Source: Thioclava indica (GTDB lineage Bacteria > Pseudomonadota > Alphaproteobacteria > Rhodobacterales > Rhodobacteraceae). From it: 64,000 nt of DNA. Positions 35,609-45,643 of this stretch are shown one piece after another. Every line of letters begins with the position of its first letter. Position 1 is the stretch's first letter. Below the pieces are notes generated by a model. It was not told the origin of the DNA. It searched no databases and was given only the letters and a program-made list of their open reading frames with translations. Location of the stretch: assembly GCF_000714545.1 (NCBI RefSeq), contig NZ_AUNB01000010.1, positions 23,590 to 87,589 of the forward strand. Direction: 5' to 3'. The position numbers and the translations under genes were made by a program.

Positions 35609-36577
35609 ATGCCCCCCATCGACACGCCCCACCTGCATCCGCGCAATCCCGGCACGCCGCTTGATCTGGCGTGGTTTGACAAGATCGCGGTGAACACTCC
35701 GGCTGCGACAGCGCGCGCCGCGACGCTGGCCACGCGCCGGTCCGTGAAAAAGGAATGGCAGGCGGCATGGCTTGTGAACGCGATCCAATGCATTGATCTG
35801 ACAACATTGGCGGGTGATGATACCGAAGCGCGCGTCGCCCGACTGTGCGCCAAGGCGCGCCGCCCGCTGGCCGATCATATCCTTGAGGGGCTGGGGTTGG
35901 ACGCCGTAAAAACCGGGGCCGTCTGCGTCTATCCCACAATGGTCGGCGCAGCCGTGCGCGCCCTTGATGGCTCGGGGATTCCCGTAGCCTCGGTTGCAAC
36001 CGGGTTTCCCGCCGGGCTGATGCCGCTAAATCTGCGGCTGGCCGAGATCCTGTATGCCGTCGAGCAGGGGGCCGCCGAGATCGACATCGTGATCAACCGC
36101 GCCCATGTGCTGCAAGGCGATTGGGCCGCGCTATACGATGAAATCGCGGCGATGCGCGAAGCCTGTGGCGACGCCCATATCAAGGCGATCCTGGCCACAG
36201 GAGAGCTGGGAAGTCTGCGCAATGTCTATAAGGCCTCGATGGTCGCGATGCAGGCGGGGGCCGATTTCATCAAGACATCGACCGGCAAGGAAACCGTGAA
36301 CGCGACGCTGCCCGTCAGCCTGACAATGGTGCGGGCGCTGCGCGATTATGGCGCACGCACCGGATATAAGATCGGGTTCAAACCGGCAGGGGGCTTGAAA
36401 ACCGCCAAAGACGCCATCGCTTGGCAGGTGCTGATGAAAGAAGAGCTGGGCCGCGACTGGCTGCGCTCTGATCTTTTCCGCATCGGGGCCTCATCGCTTT
36501 TGGGCGATATCGAGCGTCAGTTGGAACATTATGTCACCGGGCGCTACGCGTCTGGCAGCCGCCACGCATTGGCCTGA
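35609..36577 (+). CDS. deoC: Deoxyribose-phosphate aldolase
   Basis: 322 residues from ATG 35609; an in-frame upstream Met (35555) adds 18 unrelated residues. Splits deoxyribose 5-phosphate into acetaldehyde and glyceraldehyde 3-phosphate. The Schiff-base lysine is in the segment ADFIKTSTGKETVNATLPV, a second active-site lysine in GYKIGFKPAGGLKTAKDA, and the family stretch CVYPTMVGAAVRAL is present. It is of the longer, eukaryote-like DeoC type. Followed after seven bases by an aldehyde dehydrogenase gene that could oxidise the acetaldehyde released. Confidence 0.95.
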   Translation: MPPIDTPHLHPRNPGTPLDLAWFDKIAVNTPAATARAATLATRRSVKKEWQAAWLVNAIQCIDLTTLAGDDTEARVARLCAKARRPLADHILEGLGLDAVKTGAVCVYPTMVGAAVRALDGSGIPVASVATGFPAGLMPLNLRLAEILYAVEQGAAEIDIVINRAHVLQGDWAALYDEIAAMREACGDAHIKAILATGELGSLRNVYKASMVAMQAGADFIKTSTGKETVNATLPVSLTMVRALRDYGARTGYKIGFKPAGGLKTAKDAIAWQVLMKEELGRDWLRSDLFRIGASSLLGDIERQLEHYVTGRYASGSRHALA

Positions 36578-36584
36578 GGGAAAG

Positions 36585-38923
36585 ATGCCGACAGTGAACG
36601 ATATCCTCGACAGCATGGACTATGGCCCCGCCCCCGAAGCGGCAGGCGAGGTCACCGCATGGCTCACCGAGCGCGCGCCCTTTGGCCATTTCATCGACGG
36701 CAGCTTCACCGCGCCTGCTGACACTTTCGCGACTGACAATCCCGCCACGGGCGAAGCGTTGGCCCAAGTCAGCCAAGGCTCGGCGCAAGATGTTGCAATG
36801 GCCGTGAAAGCAGCGCGTAAAGCCGCACCAAAATGGGCCGGGCTGGTAGGCCATGAGCGGGCGAAATACCTCTATGCCATCGCGCGCCACATGCAAAAAC
36901 GCGCGCGCTTTCTGGCGGTGCTGGAGGTGCTTGATAACGGCAAGCCGATCCGCGAGACACGCGATATCGACGTGCCGCTCGCGATCCGCCATTTCTATCA
37001 TCATGCGGGCTGGGCCGAGCTGCTGGCCGATGAGGTTCCCGACCACACCCCGCATGGCGTATGTGGCCAGATCATCCCGTGGAACTTCCCGCTGCTGATG
37101 CTGGCGTGGAAGATCGCGCCTGCTTTGGCGGCGGGCAATACGGTGGTGCTCAAGCCCGCCGAATACACACCGCTCACCGCGCTGGCTTTTGCCGAGATCT
37201 GCGCCGAGGTCGGTCTGCCCAAAGGCGTCGTCAATATCGTGACGGGTGATGGCGCGACCGGTGCGGCGCTGGTTGACTCAGATGTCGACAAGATCGCCTT
37301 CACCGGCTCCACCGATGTCGGGCGCACCATCCGACGCGCCACCGCAGGCACACCCAAGGCGCTGACGCTGGAACTCGGGGGCAAATCGCCCTTCATCGTC
37401 TTCCCCGATGCCGATCTTGATGCGGCGGTTGAGGGCGTGGTCGATGCGATCTGGTTCAATCAGGGTGAGGTCTGCTGTGCCGGCTCGCGCATTCTGGTGT
37501 CCGAGGCCATCGCGCGCGATTTCACCGACCGTCTTGTCACGCGAATGGGCAAGCTGCGCGTTGGCGATCCGCTGGACAAATGCACCGATCTGGGCGCGAT
37601 CGTGCACCCAACGCAGCTGGCCCGCATCCGAGAACTGGTCTCGGCGGGCGAGGCCGCAGGCGCAACTCTGCTCCAGCCCGAGACGCAACTGCCCGCGAAG
37701 GGCTGCTATTTCGCGCCCGGCCTGCTGGTCGGGGCAGAGCCTGCCAACCCCGCCAGCACCGAGGAAATTTTTGGCCCTGTGGCGACACTCACGACTTTCC
37801 GCACCCCCGCTGAGGCGGTGCAACTGGCCAATAACACGCGTTATGGGCTATCGGCCTCGATCTGGTCGGAAAACATCACGCTTGCGCTGGATATCGCGGC
37901 GCAGGTCAGGGCGGGCGTGGCTTGGGTCAACTGCACCAACCAGTTCGACGCCGCTGCAGGCTTTGGCGGGATGCGCGAAAGCGGGTTTGGCCGCGAAGGC
38001 GGGCGCGAGGGCATGGCGGCCTATCTGCGCGCACCCGAGGTTAAATCCAAGCCCGAGGCCAGCGCACCAGATTTCAAGGCAATGCCCAGCCCCAAGGCCC
38101 CCGCGCCAAGCGGTATCGACCGCACGCCCAAGCTGTATATCGGCGGCAAGCAAACCCGCCCCGATAGCGCCATTCCTACACGATCACGGCCAAGGGCCGC
38201 GAGCTGGGTCTTGCGCCGCTGGGCAACCGCAAGGATATCCGCAACGCGGTGGAAGCGGCCCATAAGGCAGGCGCTTGGGGCAAGCAAACCGGTCACAACC
38301 GTGCGCAGGTGCTGTATTACATCGCCGAAAACCTCGCCGCGCGTCAGGCAGAGTTTGAGGCACGTCTGAAAGAGGCAGGGCACGACGCGTCCGAGGCCGC
38401 CTCCACCGTCGCGCGCGCTTTCTACTACGCCGCTTGGACGGACAAATTTGACGGTGCGGTGAAACCCACCCAATCGGCGAAAGTCACGTTGGCGATGCAT
38501 GAGCCTTGGGGCGTGATGGGTGTGGCTTGCCCTGATGCCAGCCCGCTGCTGGGCTTTGCCTCAATGGTGCTGCCTGCCATCGCGATGGGCAACCGCGTGG
38601 TCGCGATTCCGTCGCAATCCATGCCGCTGCTGGCCACCGATCTATATCAGGTATTTGACACCTCTGACCTGCCCAGCGGCGTGGTCAATATCGTCACCGG
38701 GCCCCGCAATGAACTGGCCAAAACGCTTGCGCAGCATGATGATGTGGCCGCGATGTGGTATTGCGGCGATGCACGGGGCCACGAGATGGTGAAGGCCGAG
38801 AGCGCGGGCAATCTCAAAGCCACTTGGACATTTGAGAACCGCGACTGGAGCAAGGCGCAAGGTCGTGACTTCCTAGACCGCGCCACGCAGATCAAGACGA
38901 TCTGGGTGCCTTACGGAGAGTAG
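36585..38923 (+). pseudogene. Tandem aldehyde dehydrogenase, broken by a one-base deletion
   Basis: A two-domain ALDH of about 779 residues once the frame is restored. First domain complete: QIIPWNFPLLMLAWKIAPAL, catalytic glutamate in ALTLELGGKSPFIV, catalytic cysteine in FNQGEVCCAGSRILV, EEIFGPVATLTTF. Frame changes near 38169: before it PKLYIGGKQTRPDS, after it YTITAKGRELGLAPLGNRKD in another frame. Adding one G at that point reads DSGHSYTITAKG. The second, degenerate ALDH-like domain (EPWGVMGVACPDASPLLGFA) lacks the cysteine segment. If the deletion is real, a roughly 540-residue protein with the active first domain and a garbled tail is still made; it may be a sequencing error. Operon with deoC. 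Confidence 0.82.
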
Positions 38924-38957
38924 GCTGCACGTGACTTGAGAGGTGGATTTCGACCGC

Positions 38958-39365
38958 CTAACGCAGCTTGGGCACGCCGCCTGCGAGCGTTTCACGATCA
39001 ACCACGCCTTGGCGCAGGCTGACGCCGATCTTATGCGCCAGTGCCGACCAGCGCGCGGCTTGATCTGCGTCCAGCTCCTCGCGTAGCACCTCGTCAAACA
39101 GGGCAAGCCAGCCCGAAAACATGCCCGGACGCACATTGCTGGCCTTGCGATGGGCCATCATCGGCGATCCGTCATACCCCGGCTCACGCAGGATCGCACC
39201 TTTCCAGAACGCGGCGACTTTGGCCTCATGCGCGGGCCAATCGGTGACGTGAACGGCAAAGATCGGACCCAGCATGGCATGACCACGCACGCGTTTATAA
39301 AAATGCGTGACGACGCGGTCGATGTCATCGGCGGAAATATCGAAACGGGCGAGCGGCTGGGTCAT
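38958..39365 (-). CDS. Group III truncated haemoglobin
   Basis: 135 residues. Globin pattern of group III (trHbP): IDRVVTHFYKRVRGHAMLGP with the conserved tyrosine-like B-helix position, IFAVHVTDWPAHEAKVAAFW and the proximal-histidine region PMMAHRKASNVRPGMFSGWL. Binds oxygen or nitric oxide; the physiological role of this class is poorly known. The neighbouring genes give no hint. Confidence 0.88.
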   Translation of the reverse strand: MTQPLARFDISADDIDRVVTHFYKRVRGHAMLGPIFAVHVTDWPAHEAKVAAFWKGAILREPGYDGSPMMAHRKASNVRPGMFSGWLALFDEVLREELDADQAARWSALAHKIGVSLRQGVVDRETLAGGVPKLR

Positions 39366-39414
39366 GACATGCAGATAGGCCTGCGGGCCATGGCGATCAA
39401 GCGGTCAGATCGTC

Positions 39415-40455
39415 TCAGCCATCGCCAAACAGATCGGGTTTCGGGGGCGCGGGGCGCGGAGCCTCTAGACCAAGATGCCGCCACGCCCGCGCGCCCAGCA
39501 TCCGCCCGCGCGGCGTGCGCTGGATAAGCCCCTGTTGCAGCAGATAGGGCTCAATCACCTCTTCAATCGCATCGCGCGCCTCTGAGAGCGCCGCCGAAAG
39601 CGTTTCGACCCCGACCGGGCCACCGCCGTAATGCTCGGCCATCAGCATCATGTAGCGGCGATCCGCGCCATCAAGACCAAGCTTATCGACGCCAAGCCGG
39701 GTCAGCGCGCGATCAGCAATGGCGCGAGAAAGTCGCCCGTCGCCCTCGATCAGCGCGAAATCAACAACACGGCGCAGCAGCCGCCCGGCGATGCGCGGCG
39801 TGCCACGCGCGCGCTTGGCGATCTCGCGGGTGCCCTCGGGATCGGCGGGGATATTGAGCAGGCGCGCGCCACGGGTAACGATCTGATCCAACTCGTCCTC
39901 GGTGTAAAATTCGAGCCGCGTGGGAATGCCAAAGCGGTCGCGCAGTGGCGTGGTCAGCAACCCCAAGCGCGTCGTTGCGCCGACCAGCGTGAAAGGTTGC
40001 AACTCAATGCGCACGGTGCGCGCCGCAGGGCCTTCGCCAATCACCAGATCCAGTTCGAAATCTTCAAGCGCAGGATAAAGCACCTCTTCGACCGCCGGAT
40101 TGAGACGGTGAATTTCGTCGATGAACAGCACATCGCGCGCCTCAAGATTGGTCAGGATCGCCGCCAGATCGCCCGCCTTGGCCAGCACCGGCCCCGAGGT
40201 CATCTTGAAATTCACGCCCAATTCGCGCGCCATGATCTGCGCCAGCGTGGTCTTGCCCAGACCGGGGGGGCCGTGAAACAGCGTGTGATCCATTGCCTGC
40301 CCGCGCAGCTTGGCGCTTTCGATGAAGACGCGCAGATTGGCGCGCGCCTCTGCTTGGCCGACGAATTCCTCAAGCGCCTGCGGACGCAGGGCACGGTCGG
40401 CGTCATCGGGCAGGCGCTCGGGGCGCAGTGTTGGATCGGGATCGCTCATTGTCAT
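39415..40455 (-). CDS. ruvB: Holliday junction helicase motor subunit RuvB
   Basis: 346 residues. AAA+ motor driving branch migration on RuvA-bound junctions. N-terminal [20 protein letters not shown], Walker [21 protein letters not shown], Walker [21 protein letters not shown], sensor 1 [20 protein letters not shown] and the winged-helix end [20 protein letters not shown]. Follows ruvA after 79 bases that contain a dispersed repeat. Confidence 0.98.
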   Translation of the reverse strand: MTMSDPDPTLRPERLPDDADRALRPQALEEFVGQAEARANLRVFIESAKLRGQAMDHTLFHGPPGLGKTTLAQIMARELGVNFKMTSGPVLAKAGDLAAILTNLEARDVLFIDEIHRLNPAVEEVLYPALEDFELDLVIGEGPAARTVRIELQPFTLVGATTRLGLLTTPLRDRFGIPTRLEFYTEDELDQIVTRGARLLNIPADPEGTREIAKRARGTPRIAGRLLRRVVDFALIEGDGRLSRAIADRALTRLGVDKLGLDGADRRYMMLMAEHYGGGPVGVETLSAALSEARDAIEEVIEPYLLQQGLIQRTPRGRMLGARAWRHLGLEAPRPAPPKPDLFGDG

Positions 40456-40488
40456 TCAGTGTTGCGCCTGTTGCGGGCCGAGGCAAGC

Positions 40489-40533
40489 GGGGCTCTGCCC
40501 CGGACCCCGGGATATTTTCGTCAAGAGGAAGAC
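40489..40533 (+). repeat. Dispersed GC-rich hairpin repeat, copy 2
   Basis: GGGGC-TCT-GCCCC (40489-40501) followed by CCCCGGGATATTTTCGTCAA and GAGGAAGA. The tail is nearly identical to 19578-19606. It lies between ruvB and ruvA, so it is transcribed inside the operon in the opposite sense. Confidence 0.75.
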
Positions 40534-40534
40534 C

Positions 40535-41203
40535 TTAATCCTTGGGGGCCAGCAGCCGAAGCGCTGCGCGGATGAGTTTTGCCGTGTCCGTGGTTTCGGG
40601 ATCATCGCTGGCCTGTGCAACCGCAGAGGCCGCATCCGAGGGCGCATAGCCCAGATTGGTGAGGGCCGAGATCGCCTCGGCGGTGAAGTTGGTTTTCGGC
40701 GTCGCGGCGGGAGCTGGTTTCTTGGTGCGCGGCGCGGGGGCATCTTCGATAACGTCGAGTGCGGCAGTGTCGACCGTCAACTCGGCCCCCATCGCCATCA
40801 CGGAAGGGGCCTTTTCCTTAAGTTCCAGCACCACACGTTGCGCGAGTTTCGGGCCAACGCCAGGGGCGGCTTTGACCGCTGCCCAATCGCCCAGCGCAAT
40901 TGCGCGGCCCAGCCCCTCGGCACCGAGTGTGCCCAGAACCGCAAGCGAGGCTTTGGCACCGATGCCCTGCACCGACGTCAGTAACTTGTGCCATTCTTTC
41001 TCCAGCAGGGTCGGAAAGCCGAAGAGTTGCAGCAAATCCTCACGCACCAGAAGATCGGTATAGAGCGCGCAGGCTTGCCCCACCGGGGGCAGCGATTGCG
41101 CGGTGCGCGTGCTGACATAGACAATATAGCCGACGCCACGCACGTCGATCAGCACGTGATCCATCGCGCGATGCACGATGATGCCTGCGATGCGGCCAAT
41201 CAT
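40535..41203 (-). CDS. ruvA: Holliday junction-binding protein RuvA
   Basis: 222 residues. Domain I OB-fold [20 protein letters not shown]; helix-hairpin-helix domain II around [18 protein letters not shown] and [20 protein letters not shown]. An acidic, proline-rich linker of about 30 residues is followed by domain III ([20 protein letters not shown]), which contacts RuvB. The ATG overlaps the ruvC stop by four bases. Confidence 0.97.
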   Translation of the reverse strand: MIGRIAGIIVHRAMDHVLIDVRGVGYIVYVSTRTAQSLPPVGQACALYTDLLVREDLLQLFGFPTLLEKEWHKLLTSVQGIGAKASLAVLGTLGAEGLGRAIALGDWAAVKAAPGVGPKLAQRVVLELKEKAPSVMAMGAELTVDTAALDVIEDAPAPRTKKPAPAATPKTNFTAEAISALTNLGYAPSDAASAVAQASDDPETTDTAKLIRAALRLLAPKD

Positions 41204-41736
41204 GCGCGCCTCCGTTTTTGGGTATGGCCAAGGGCAGAGCGCGAGAGTTGCGCCGCCCCCAACCGGGCGGCCGATTGCAGGTGGAACGCGTGACAGATCG
41301 CGATGGCCAGCGCATCCGCCGCATCGGCGCTGTCAAATTGCACGCCGGGCAGTTGGTGGCGCACCATATGCTGCACCTGCACCTTATCGGCATGACCGAC
41401 ACCGACGACCGTTTTCTTAACCGCATTGGGCGCATATTCGCCCACTTCTAGCCCAGCCTGAGCGGGGGCCAGCAAGGCTATACCGCGCGCTTGGCCCAGT
41501 TTGAGCGTGGCAACGGCGTCTTTGTTGACGAAGGTTTGCTCGACTGCAGCCGCCTCGGGCGTGAACTGAGCGATTACCGCACAGAGGCCGCGATGCAGTT
41601 CCAACAGGCGCGGTGCCAAATCAGTGCCAGCAGAATGCAAGGTTCCGTTGCCCAAATGGCGCAGACGCGATCCTTCCATCTCGATCACGCCCCAGCCCAT
41701 GTTGCGCAGCCCTGGATCGATTCCGATCACCCGCAT
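41200..41736 (-). CDS. ruvC: Holliday junction resolvase RuvC
   Basis: 178 residues. RNase H-like endonuclease: first catalytic aspartate in [20 protein letters not shown], glutamate in [20 protein letters not shown], and the final acidic pair in [20 protein letters not shown]. First gene of ruvC-ruvA-ruvB. Confidence 0.97.
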   Translation of the reverse strand: MRVIGIDPGLRNMGWGVIEMEGSRLRHLGNGTLHSAGTDLAPRLLELHRGLCAVIAQFTPEAAAVEQTFVNKDAVATLKLGQARGIALLAPAQAGLEVGEYAPNAVKKTVVGVGHADKVQVQHMVRHQLPGVQFDSADAADALAIAICHAFHLQSAARLGAAQLSRSALGHTQKRRRA

Positions 41737-41953
41737 CGCATTTGCCCCTGTTTGTTATCATTAATCTTCGATTAGCACGAAAAGAGAACATCGCCTAGCC
41801 CCGGCATTTCAGAGCATGGTTTTTCAGGCTTGCAAAAACTGCATGACGGACCTGCGATCTGCGATGTTGTTTTTACATTTCGCCCAGCCTATGTGCGCCC
41901 TGTAACTATTGATGCCCGAAACTTGAGCAGTCTGTGAACCAAGGAGCCTCCCA

Positions 41954-42139
41954 ATGTCCGTCGTGGAAATGACATCCCGCCTGAACCGTAGCCGCCATTC
42001 CGGCTTGATCGTTTCGCTCATTGCGAGCGTTCTGGAATGGAATGACTTGCGCGTGACCCGCAAGGCGCTCGCAAAACTGTCTGATCGTGAACTTGACGAT
42101 ATCGGCCTGACCCGTTTTGACTTGAACCGCCTGCGCTAA
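41954..42139 (+). CDS. DUF1127 (YjiS-like) small protein
   Basis: 61 residues with ribosome binding site AAGGAGCC. The conserved C-terminal motif is WNDLRVTRKALAKLSDRELD followed by DIGLTRFDLNRLR. DUF1127 proteins are very common in alphaproteobacteria; some are involved in RNA turnover and phosphate or stress physiology, but the job of this one is unknown. Has its own terminator. Confidence 0.9.
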   Translation: MSVVEMTSRLNRSRHSGLIVSLIASVLEWNDLRVTRKALAKLSDRELDDIGLTRFDLNRLR

Positions 42140-42160
42140 AACTCGCGCCAGGACTGGAAA

Positions 42161-42189
42161 AAGGGCTGTCCCGCTGGGGCAGCCCTTTT
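42161..42189 (+). terminator. Terminator after the DUF1127 gene
   Basis: A 12-base-pair stem 42161-42172 with 42176-42187 (one G-U pair) around GCT, followed by TT. On the minus strand the stem would be preceded by A's, so it could also serve the convergent gene. Confidence 0.85.
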
Positions 42190-42215
42190 GCATTCGGCGA
42201 TAAAGGCGCGAAAAA

Positions 42216-42563
42216 TTAGTGGATGAGTGGGCTCAATACGCTGGCGATATAGCGCGTCGCCGGGTCTGCATGCAGCACCCAAGCCCCGACCTGTTCGGCC
42301 ATATTACCATCGGCAAGGTTGGTAACGCGCTTGCTGTATTCCTCGGCCCCGATCTGGGCGAGCATCATACCTTTGACCAGCAATATCCCCGCGGCAAGCA
42401 GCGCAAGCCCACGCAAGGGCAGACCACGGCGCGACTTCGGGCGCATCGTATCGAAATAGCTACGGCCAAGCGAGCCAGTCGCCTCGAACGCGCCACCTGC
42501 CTCGTGAATCTTGTCGATCCGGGACAGGCGCTTTTCGAATTCATTCATATCAGTCTTAGCCAT
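42216..42563 (-). CDS. Hypothetical single-span membrane protein
   Basis: 115 residues from ATG 42563; longer in-frame starts overlap prmA. Begins MAKTDMNEFEKRLSRIDKIH, a charged helix. One membrane segment follows (LRGLALLAAGILLVKGMMLA), then a short periplasmic part. Similar small proteins occur beside prmA in Rhodobacteraceae as far as I recall, but I cannot name a function. Confidence 0.65.
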   Translation of the reverse strand: MAKTDMNEFEKRLSRIDKIHEAGGAFEATGSLGRSYFDTMRPKSRRGLPLRGLALLAAGILLVKGMMLAQIGAEEYSKRVTNLADGNMAEQVGAWVLHADPATRYIASVLSPLIH

Positions 42564-42649
42564 TGCCGTTCTCTCGGATAAACTGCACGGAATCCCGTAA
42601 AGACAATTTATACCAAGACGTGGCTGAACCTGAGCGAAATTATGGCCGA

Positions 42650-43519
42650 TTATGCACGGCTCATCACCAATGTCGTCCACTCGCCAAATTCATTGCGTGC
42701 AGCGGAAACAAAGCCTTGGGCCTGATAGGCCTCGATCACGTCCTCGGCCTGTTCGTTTAGTAATCCGCTAAGGATAACGACGCCCGATTCGGCACAATAG
42801 CGCGCCATATCCGGGGCCAATGCGATTAGCGGAGCCTTGAGAATATTGGCAAAAATCAGGTCATAGGGGGCGGCTGCTTGCAGCTTTTGATCCCCGAAAC
42901 CAGCCGCCTCAAGGCAGATCACGCGCCCCTCAAGATCGTTCAGCGCAACATTGGCGCGCGCGGTTTCCACAGCGACCGGATCGATATCCGAGGCCAGCAC
43001 CGTTTCGGGCCACAGCTTGGCCGCAGCCATCGCCAGAACCGCCGTTCCGCAGCCGATATCGGCGACATTGTGAAAACTACGCCCTTCGCGCGCCAGATCA
43101 TCCAGCGCGCTGAGACAACCCGACGTCGTGCCGTGATGGCCCGTGCCAAAGGCCATCGCCGCGTCGATGCGCAGCGCGACGGAGCCCTCGGGCACCTTAT
43201 CTGCGTCATGGCTGCCATAAAGAAAGAACCGCCCCGCCTGCACTGGGGCGAGTTCGCGGCGCACATGCGCGACCCAATCGGTTTCGGGCAGCTCTGAAAT
43301 CACGAAAGGCTGTGCGCCATAAGCGATGGCCAGCAAATCAAGCGCCACATCATCGGGCTGCTCAAGGAAATAGGCCGACACCTCATAGCGCCCATTGCCA
43401 TCTTCGATCTCAAAGACGCCCGTGCCGTAGGGCGCGGGGTCAAGCTCATCCAACCGCTCTTCGAGCGCCTCGGCGGAGTCGCGATCAGCCAGCGTGGTAA
43501 AGGCGGTAAAGGTGGTCAT
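42650..43519 (-). CDS. prmA: Ribosomal protein L11 methyltransferase
   Basis: 289 residues. SAM-dependent trimethylation of L11. The N-terminal substrate-recognition domain is short. Substrate loop MAFGTGHHGTTSGCLSALDD, SAM motif I VADIGCGTAVLAMAAAKLWP, then VLASDIDPVAVETARANVAL and the NPPY-like position YDLIFANILKAPLIALAPDM (N-I-L-K, typical of PrmA). Confidence 0.94.
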   Translation of the reverse strand: MTTFTAFTTLADRDSAEALEERLDELDPAPYGTGVFEIEDGNGRYEVSAYFLEQPDDVALDLLAIAYGAQPFVISELPETDWVAHVRRELAPVQAGRFFLYGSHDADKVPEGSVALRIDAAMAFGTGHHGTTSGCLSALDDLAREGRSFHNVADIGCGTAVLAMAAAKLWPETVLASDIDPVAVETARANVALNDLEGRVICLEAAGFGDQKLQAAAPYDLIFANILKAPLIALAPDMARYCAESGVVILSGLLNEQAEDVIEAYQAQGFVSAARNEFGEWTTLVMSRA

Positions 43520-43588
43520 GGCGGCTCCTTTTGCACATGTTGCGCCGGGCTTAGGCCGGGGCGCAAGTTACGTCAAGCCGCACCCCGA

Positions 43589-44233
43589 TCACGCCGAAAG
43601 CCCGATCGGGCAACTCACGCCAGTGCCGCCAATTCCACAATAGCCTGCCGGGTTCTTGGCGAGGTATTGCTGATGATCGTCCTCGGCGAAATAAAATGGC
43701 GGGGCGTCGGTGATTTCGGTGGTAACCGCGCCGTAGCCAGCCTCTGACAGCCGCTTGGCATAGGTCGCACGAGAAGCCTCGGCTGCGGCTTTCTGCGCAG
43801 GATCGTAAGCATAGATCCCCGAGCGGTATTGCGTGCCGCGATCATTGCCTTGGCGCATGCCTTGGGTTGGGTCGTGACCTTCCCAGAACACCCGCAGCAA
43901 ATCGTCATAGCTGATCACTTCGGGGTCGAAAATCACACGCACGACCTCGTTATGGCCGGTCATGCCGGTGCAAACCTCGCGATAGGTCGGGTTCGGGGTC
44001 GGCCCGCCCGCATAGCCTACCATGGTCAGCCAGACGCCCGGTGTGTTCCAGAAAATCCGCTCGACGCCCCAGAAACAGCCCATGCCGAACATCGCCTGTT
44101 CCATCCCCTCGGGAACAGGGCTACGCAGATCGCGCCCGCTGAGGAAATGCGGCTGGGTGATGGGCATTTCGGTGTCGCGTCCGGGCAAGGCCTCGGATTT
44201 CGTGGGAATGGTGGCAGGTTTTCCAAACAGCAT
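43589..44233 (-). CDS. msrA: Peptide methionine sulfoxide reductase A
   Basis: 214 residues. Reduces the S form of methionine sulfoxide. Catalytic cysteine in [20 protein letters not shown]; substrate pocket [20 protein letters not shown] and [20 protein letters not shown]. Resolving cysteines lie near the C-terminus ([18 protein letters not shown]). A roughly 40-residue N-terminal extension ([20 protein letters not shown]) is usual for this class. No signal peptide, so cytoplasmic. Confidence 0.96.
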   Translation of the reverse strand: MLFGKPATIPTKSEALPGRDTEMPITQPHFLSGRDLRSPVPEGMEQAMFGMGCFWGVERIFWNTPGVWLTMVGYAGGPTPNPTYREVCTGMTGHNEVVRVIFDPEVISYDDLLRVFWEGHDPTQGMRQGNDRGTQYRSGIYAYDPAQKAAAEASRATYAKRLSEAGYGAVTTEITDAPPFYFAEDDHQQYLAKNPAGYCGIGGTGVSCPIGLSA

Positions 44234-44288
44234 GATCTATCTCCCTATCGCAGCCTCTTAGATAGGCGCGCGCGGACGGATTTCCAGA

Positions 44289-45524
44289 TCAGGCAGGTGT
44301 CGGGGCAAGACCACACAGCACCGTCTCATACCCTTTGGAGGGATGACGCGGCACCAAGAATGCAAGCCCCAGTGAGACAAGCGCCATCGCAGCCGCCAGC
44401 CCGAACACGGCACCAGGCGAGACCATCCAGAGATAGCCAAGCCCCGCTGGCAGGAACACGGCGGCGATGTGGTTGATTGTGAAGGACACAGCCGCCGTGG
44501 GCGCGATATCTGCCGGATCGCAGATTTTCTGGAAATAGGTCTTTTGCGCGAAGGCCAACGAGAACAGCAGGTGATCTACCACATATAGCGCGCAGGCAAT
44601 CCACAGCCCCCAGCCGAACCAGTAGATCCCGCCATAGCTCAGGAATAACAGCGTCAGCCCGATATATTCCACGATCAAAGCGCGCCGCTCGCCGAACTTA
44701 CCCACGAACCGGCCCATCGCGGGGGCGGCTGCCATGTTGACTGCGTAGTTGATGAGAAACAGCGCCGAGATTTCATCGACCCGCAGCCCGAAACGCTGCA
44801 CCATCATGAAAGCAGCAAAGACGACAAAAATCTGACGCCGCGCGCCCGCCATGAAGGTGATCGCGTAAAACAGCCAATAGCGGCGGCGCAGCACGAAACG
44901 TTTGGATTGCGGATCGCGGGTGTGAAACTGCGGATAAAGAAGCGCCGCCGCGCCCACCATCACCATCGTCGTAATCCCGGCGCTCGCGTAGACGAACTCA
45001 TAGCTCAGATCGAAGGCCTTCCACGTCAGCACCAACAGCGCATAGGCCGCCAGCGAGGCGCCCGATCCCACCGCAACGATCCGGCCCAACGTTTGCGGAG
45101 CTTGCGCGCGGTCGATCCATTGCAATTGCAGCGATTGGTTGACCGCCTGAAAATAGTGAAACCCGATCGAGGACAGCAGCGTGACCATGATCAGCCCGCC
45201 AAAGCTGGGAAACAGCGCCGTGACCGCCGTTGCTGCGCCCAATAGCAGCAGCGCCAAGATCGCCAGCACCTGCTCGCGCATCACCCAAAGCACGATGATC
45301 ACGCCAATCGCCAGAAAGCCCGGCACTTCGCGAAACGATTGCAGCCAGCCAATATCGACCCCGTCAAAATTCACCACATCAATTACGAAGTTGTTCAGCA
45401 GCGCAGACCATGTCGCAAACGAGATCGGCATCGCGGCGGCAAACACATACAGCAGCGCCTCGGGCCTACGCCAGCGCGGCAGGGTGTGGGCCTCGTCAAG
45501 CTGAACTTCGCGAAGTTTGAACAT
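44289..45524 (-). CDS. Major facilitator superfamily transporter
   Basis: 411 residues with about 12 hydrophobic helices, e.g. ALLYVFAAAMPISFATWSAL, FLAIGVIIVLWVMREQVLAI, GLIMVTLLSSIGFHYFQAVN and AVFGLAAAMALVSLGLAFLV. A cytoplasmic loop between helices 6 and 7 has basic residues (FHTRDPQSKRFVLRRRYW), as in MFS proteins. Substrate unknown; no adjacent enzyme suggests one. Divergent from the YeeE-type gene. Confidence 0.82.
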   Translation of the reverse strand: MFKLREVQLDEAHTLPRWRRPEALLYVFAAAMPISFATWSALLNNFVIDVVNFDGVDIGWLQSFREVPGFLAIGVIIVLWVMREQVLAILALLLLGAATAVTALFPSFGGLIMVTLLSSIGFHYFQAVNQSLQLQWIDRAQAPQTLGRIVAVGSGASLAAYALLVLTWKAFDLSYEFVYASAGITTMVMVGAAALLYPQFHTRDPQSKRFVLRRRYWLFYAITFMAGARRQIFVVFAAFMMVQRFGLRVDEISALFLINYAVNMAAAPAMGRFVGKFGERRALIVEYIGLTLLFLSYGGIYWFGWGLWIACALYVVDHLLFSLAFAQKTYFQKICDPADIAPTAAVSFTINHIAAVFLPAGLGYLWMVSPGAVFGLAAAMALVSLGLAFLVPRHPSKGYETVLCGLAPTPA

Positions 45525-45643
45525 GAAAACCTTAGACGTGAAGGGAACCTTAGGAGCAAGACCACAAAGCGTGTATTCTGACTCAGATCAATGTGCATTG
45601 ATGCAGAATCTGGCATCACGCTTTCGCGAACGGGAGATTTGCC

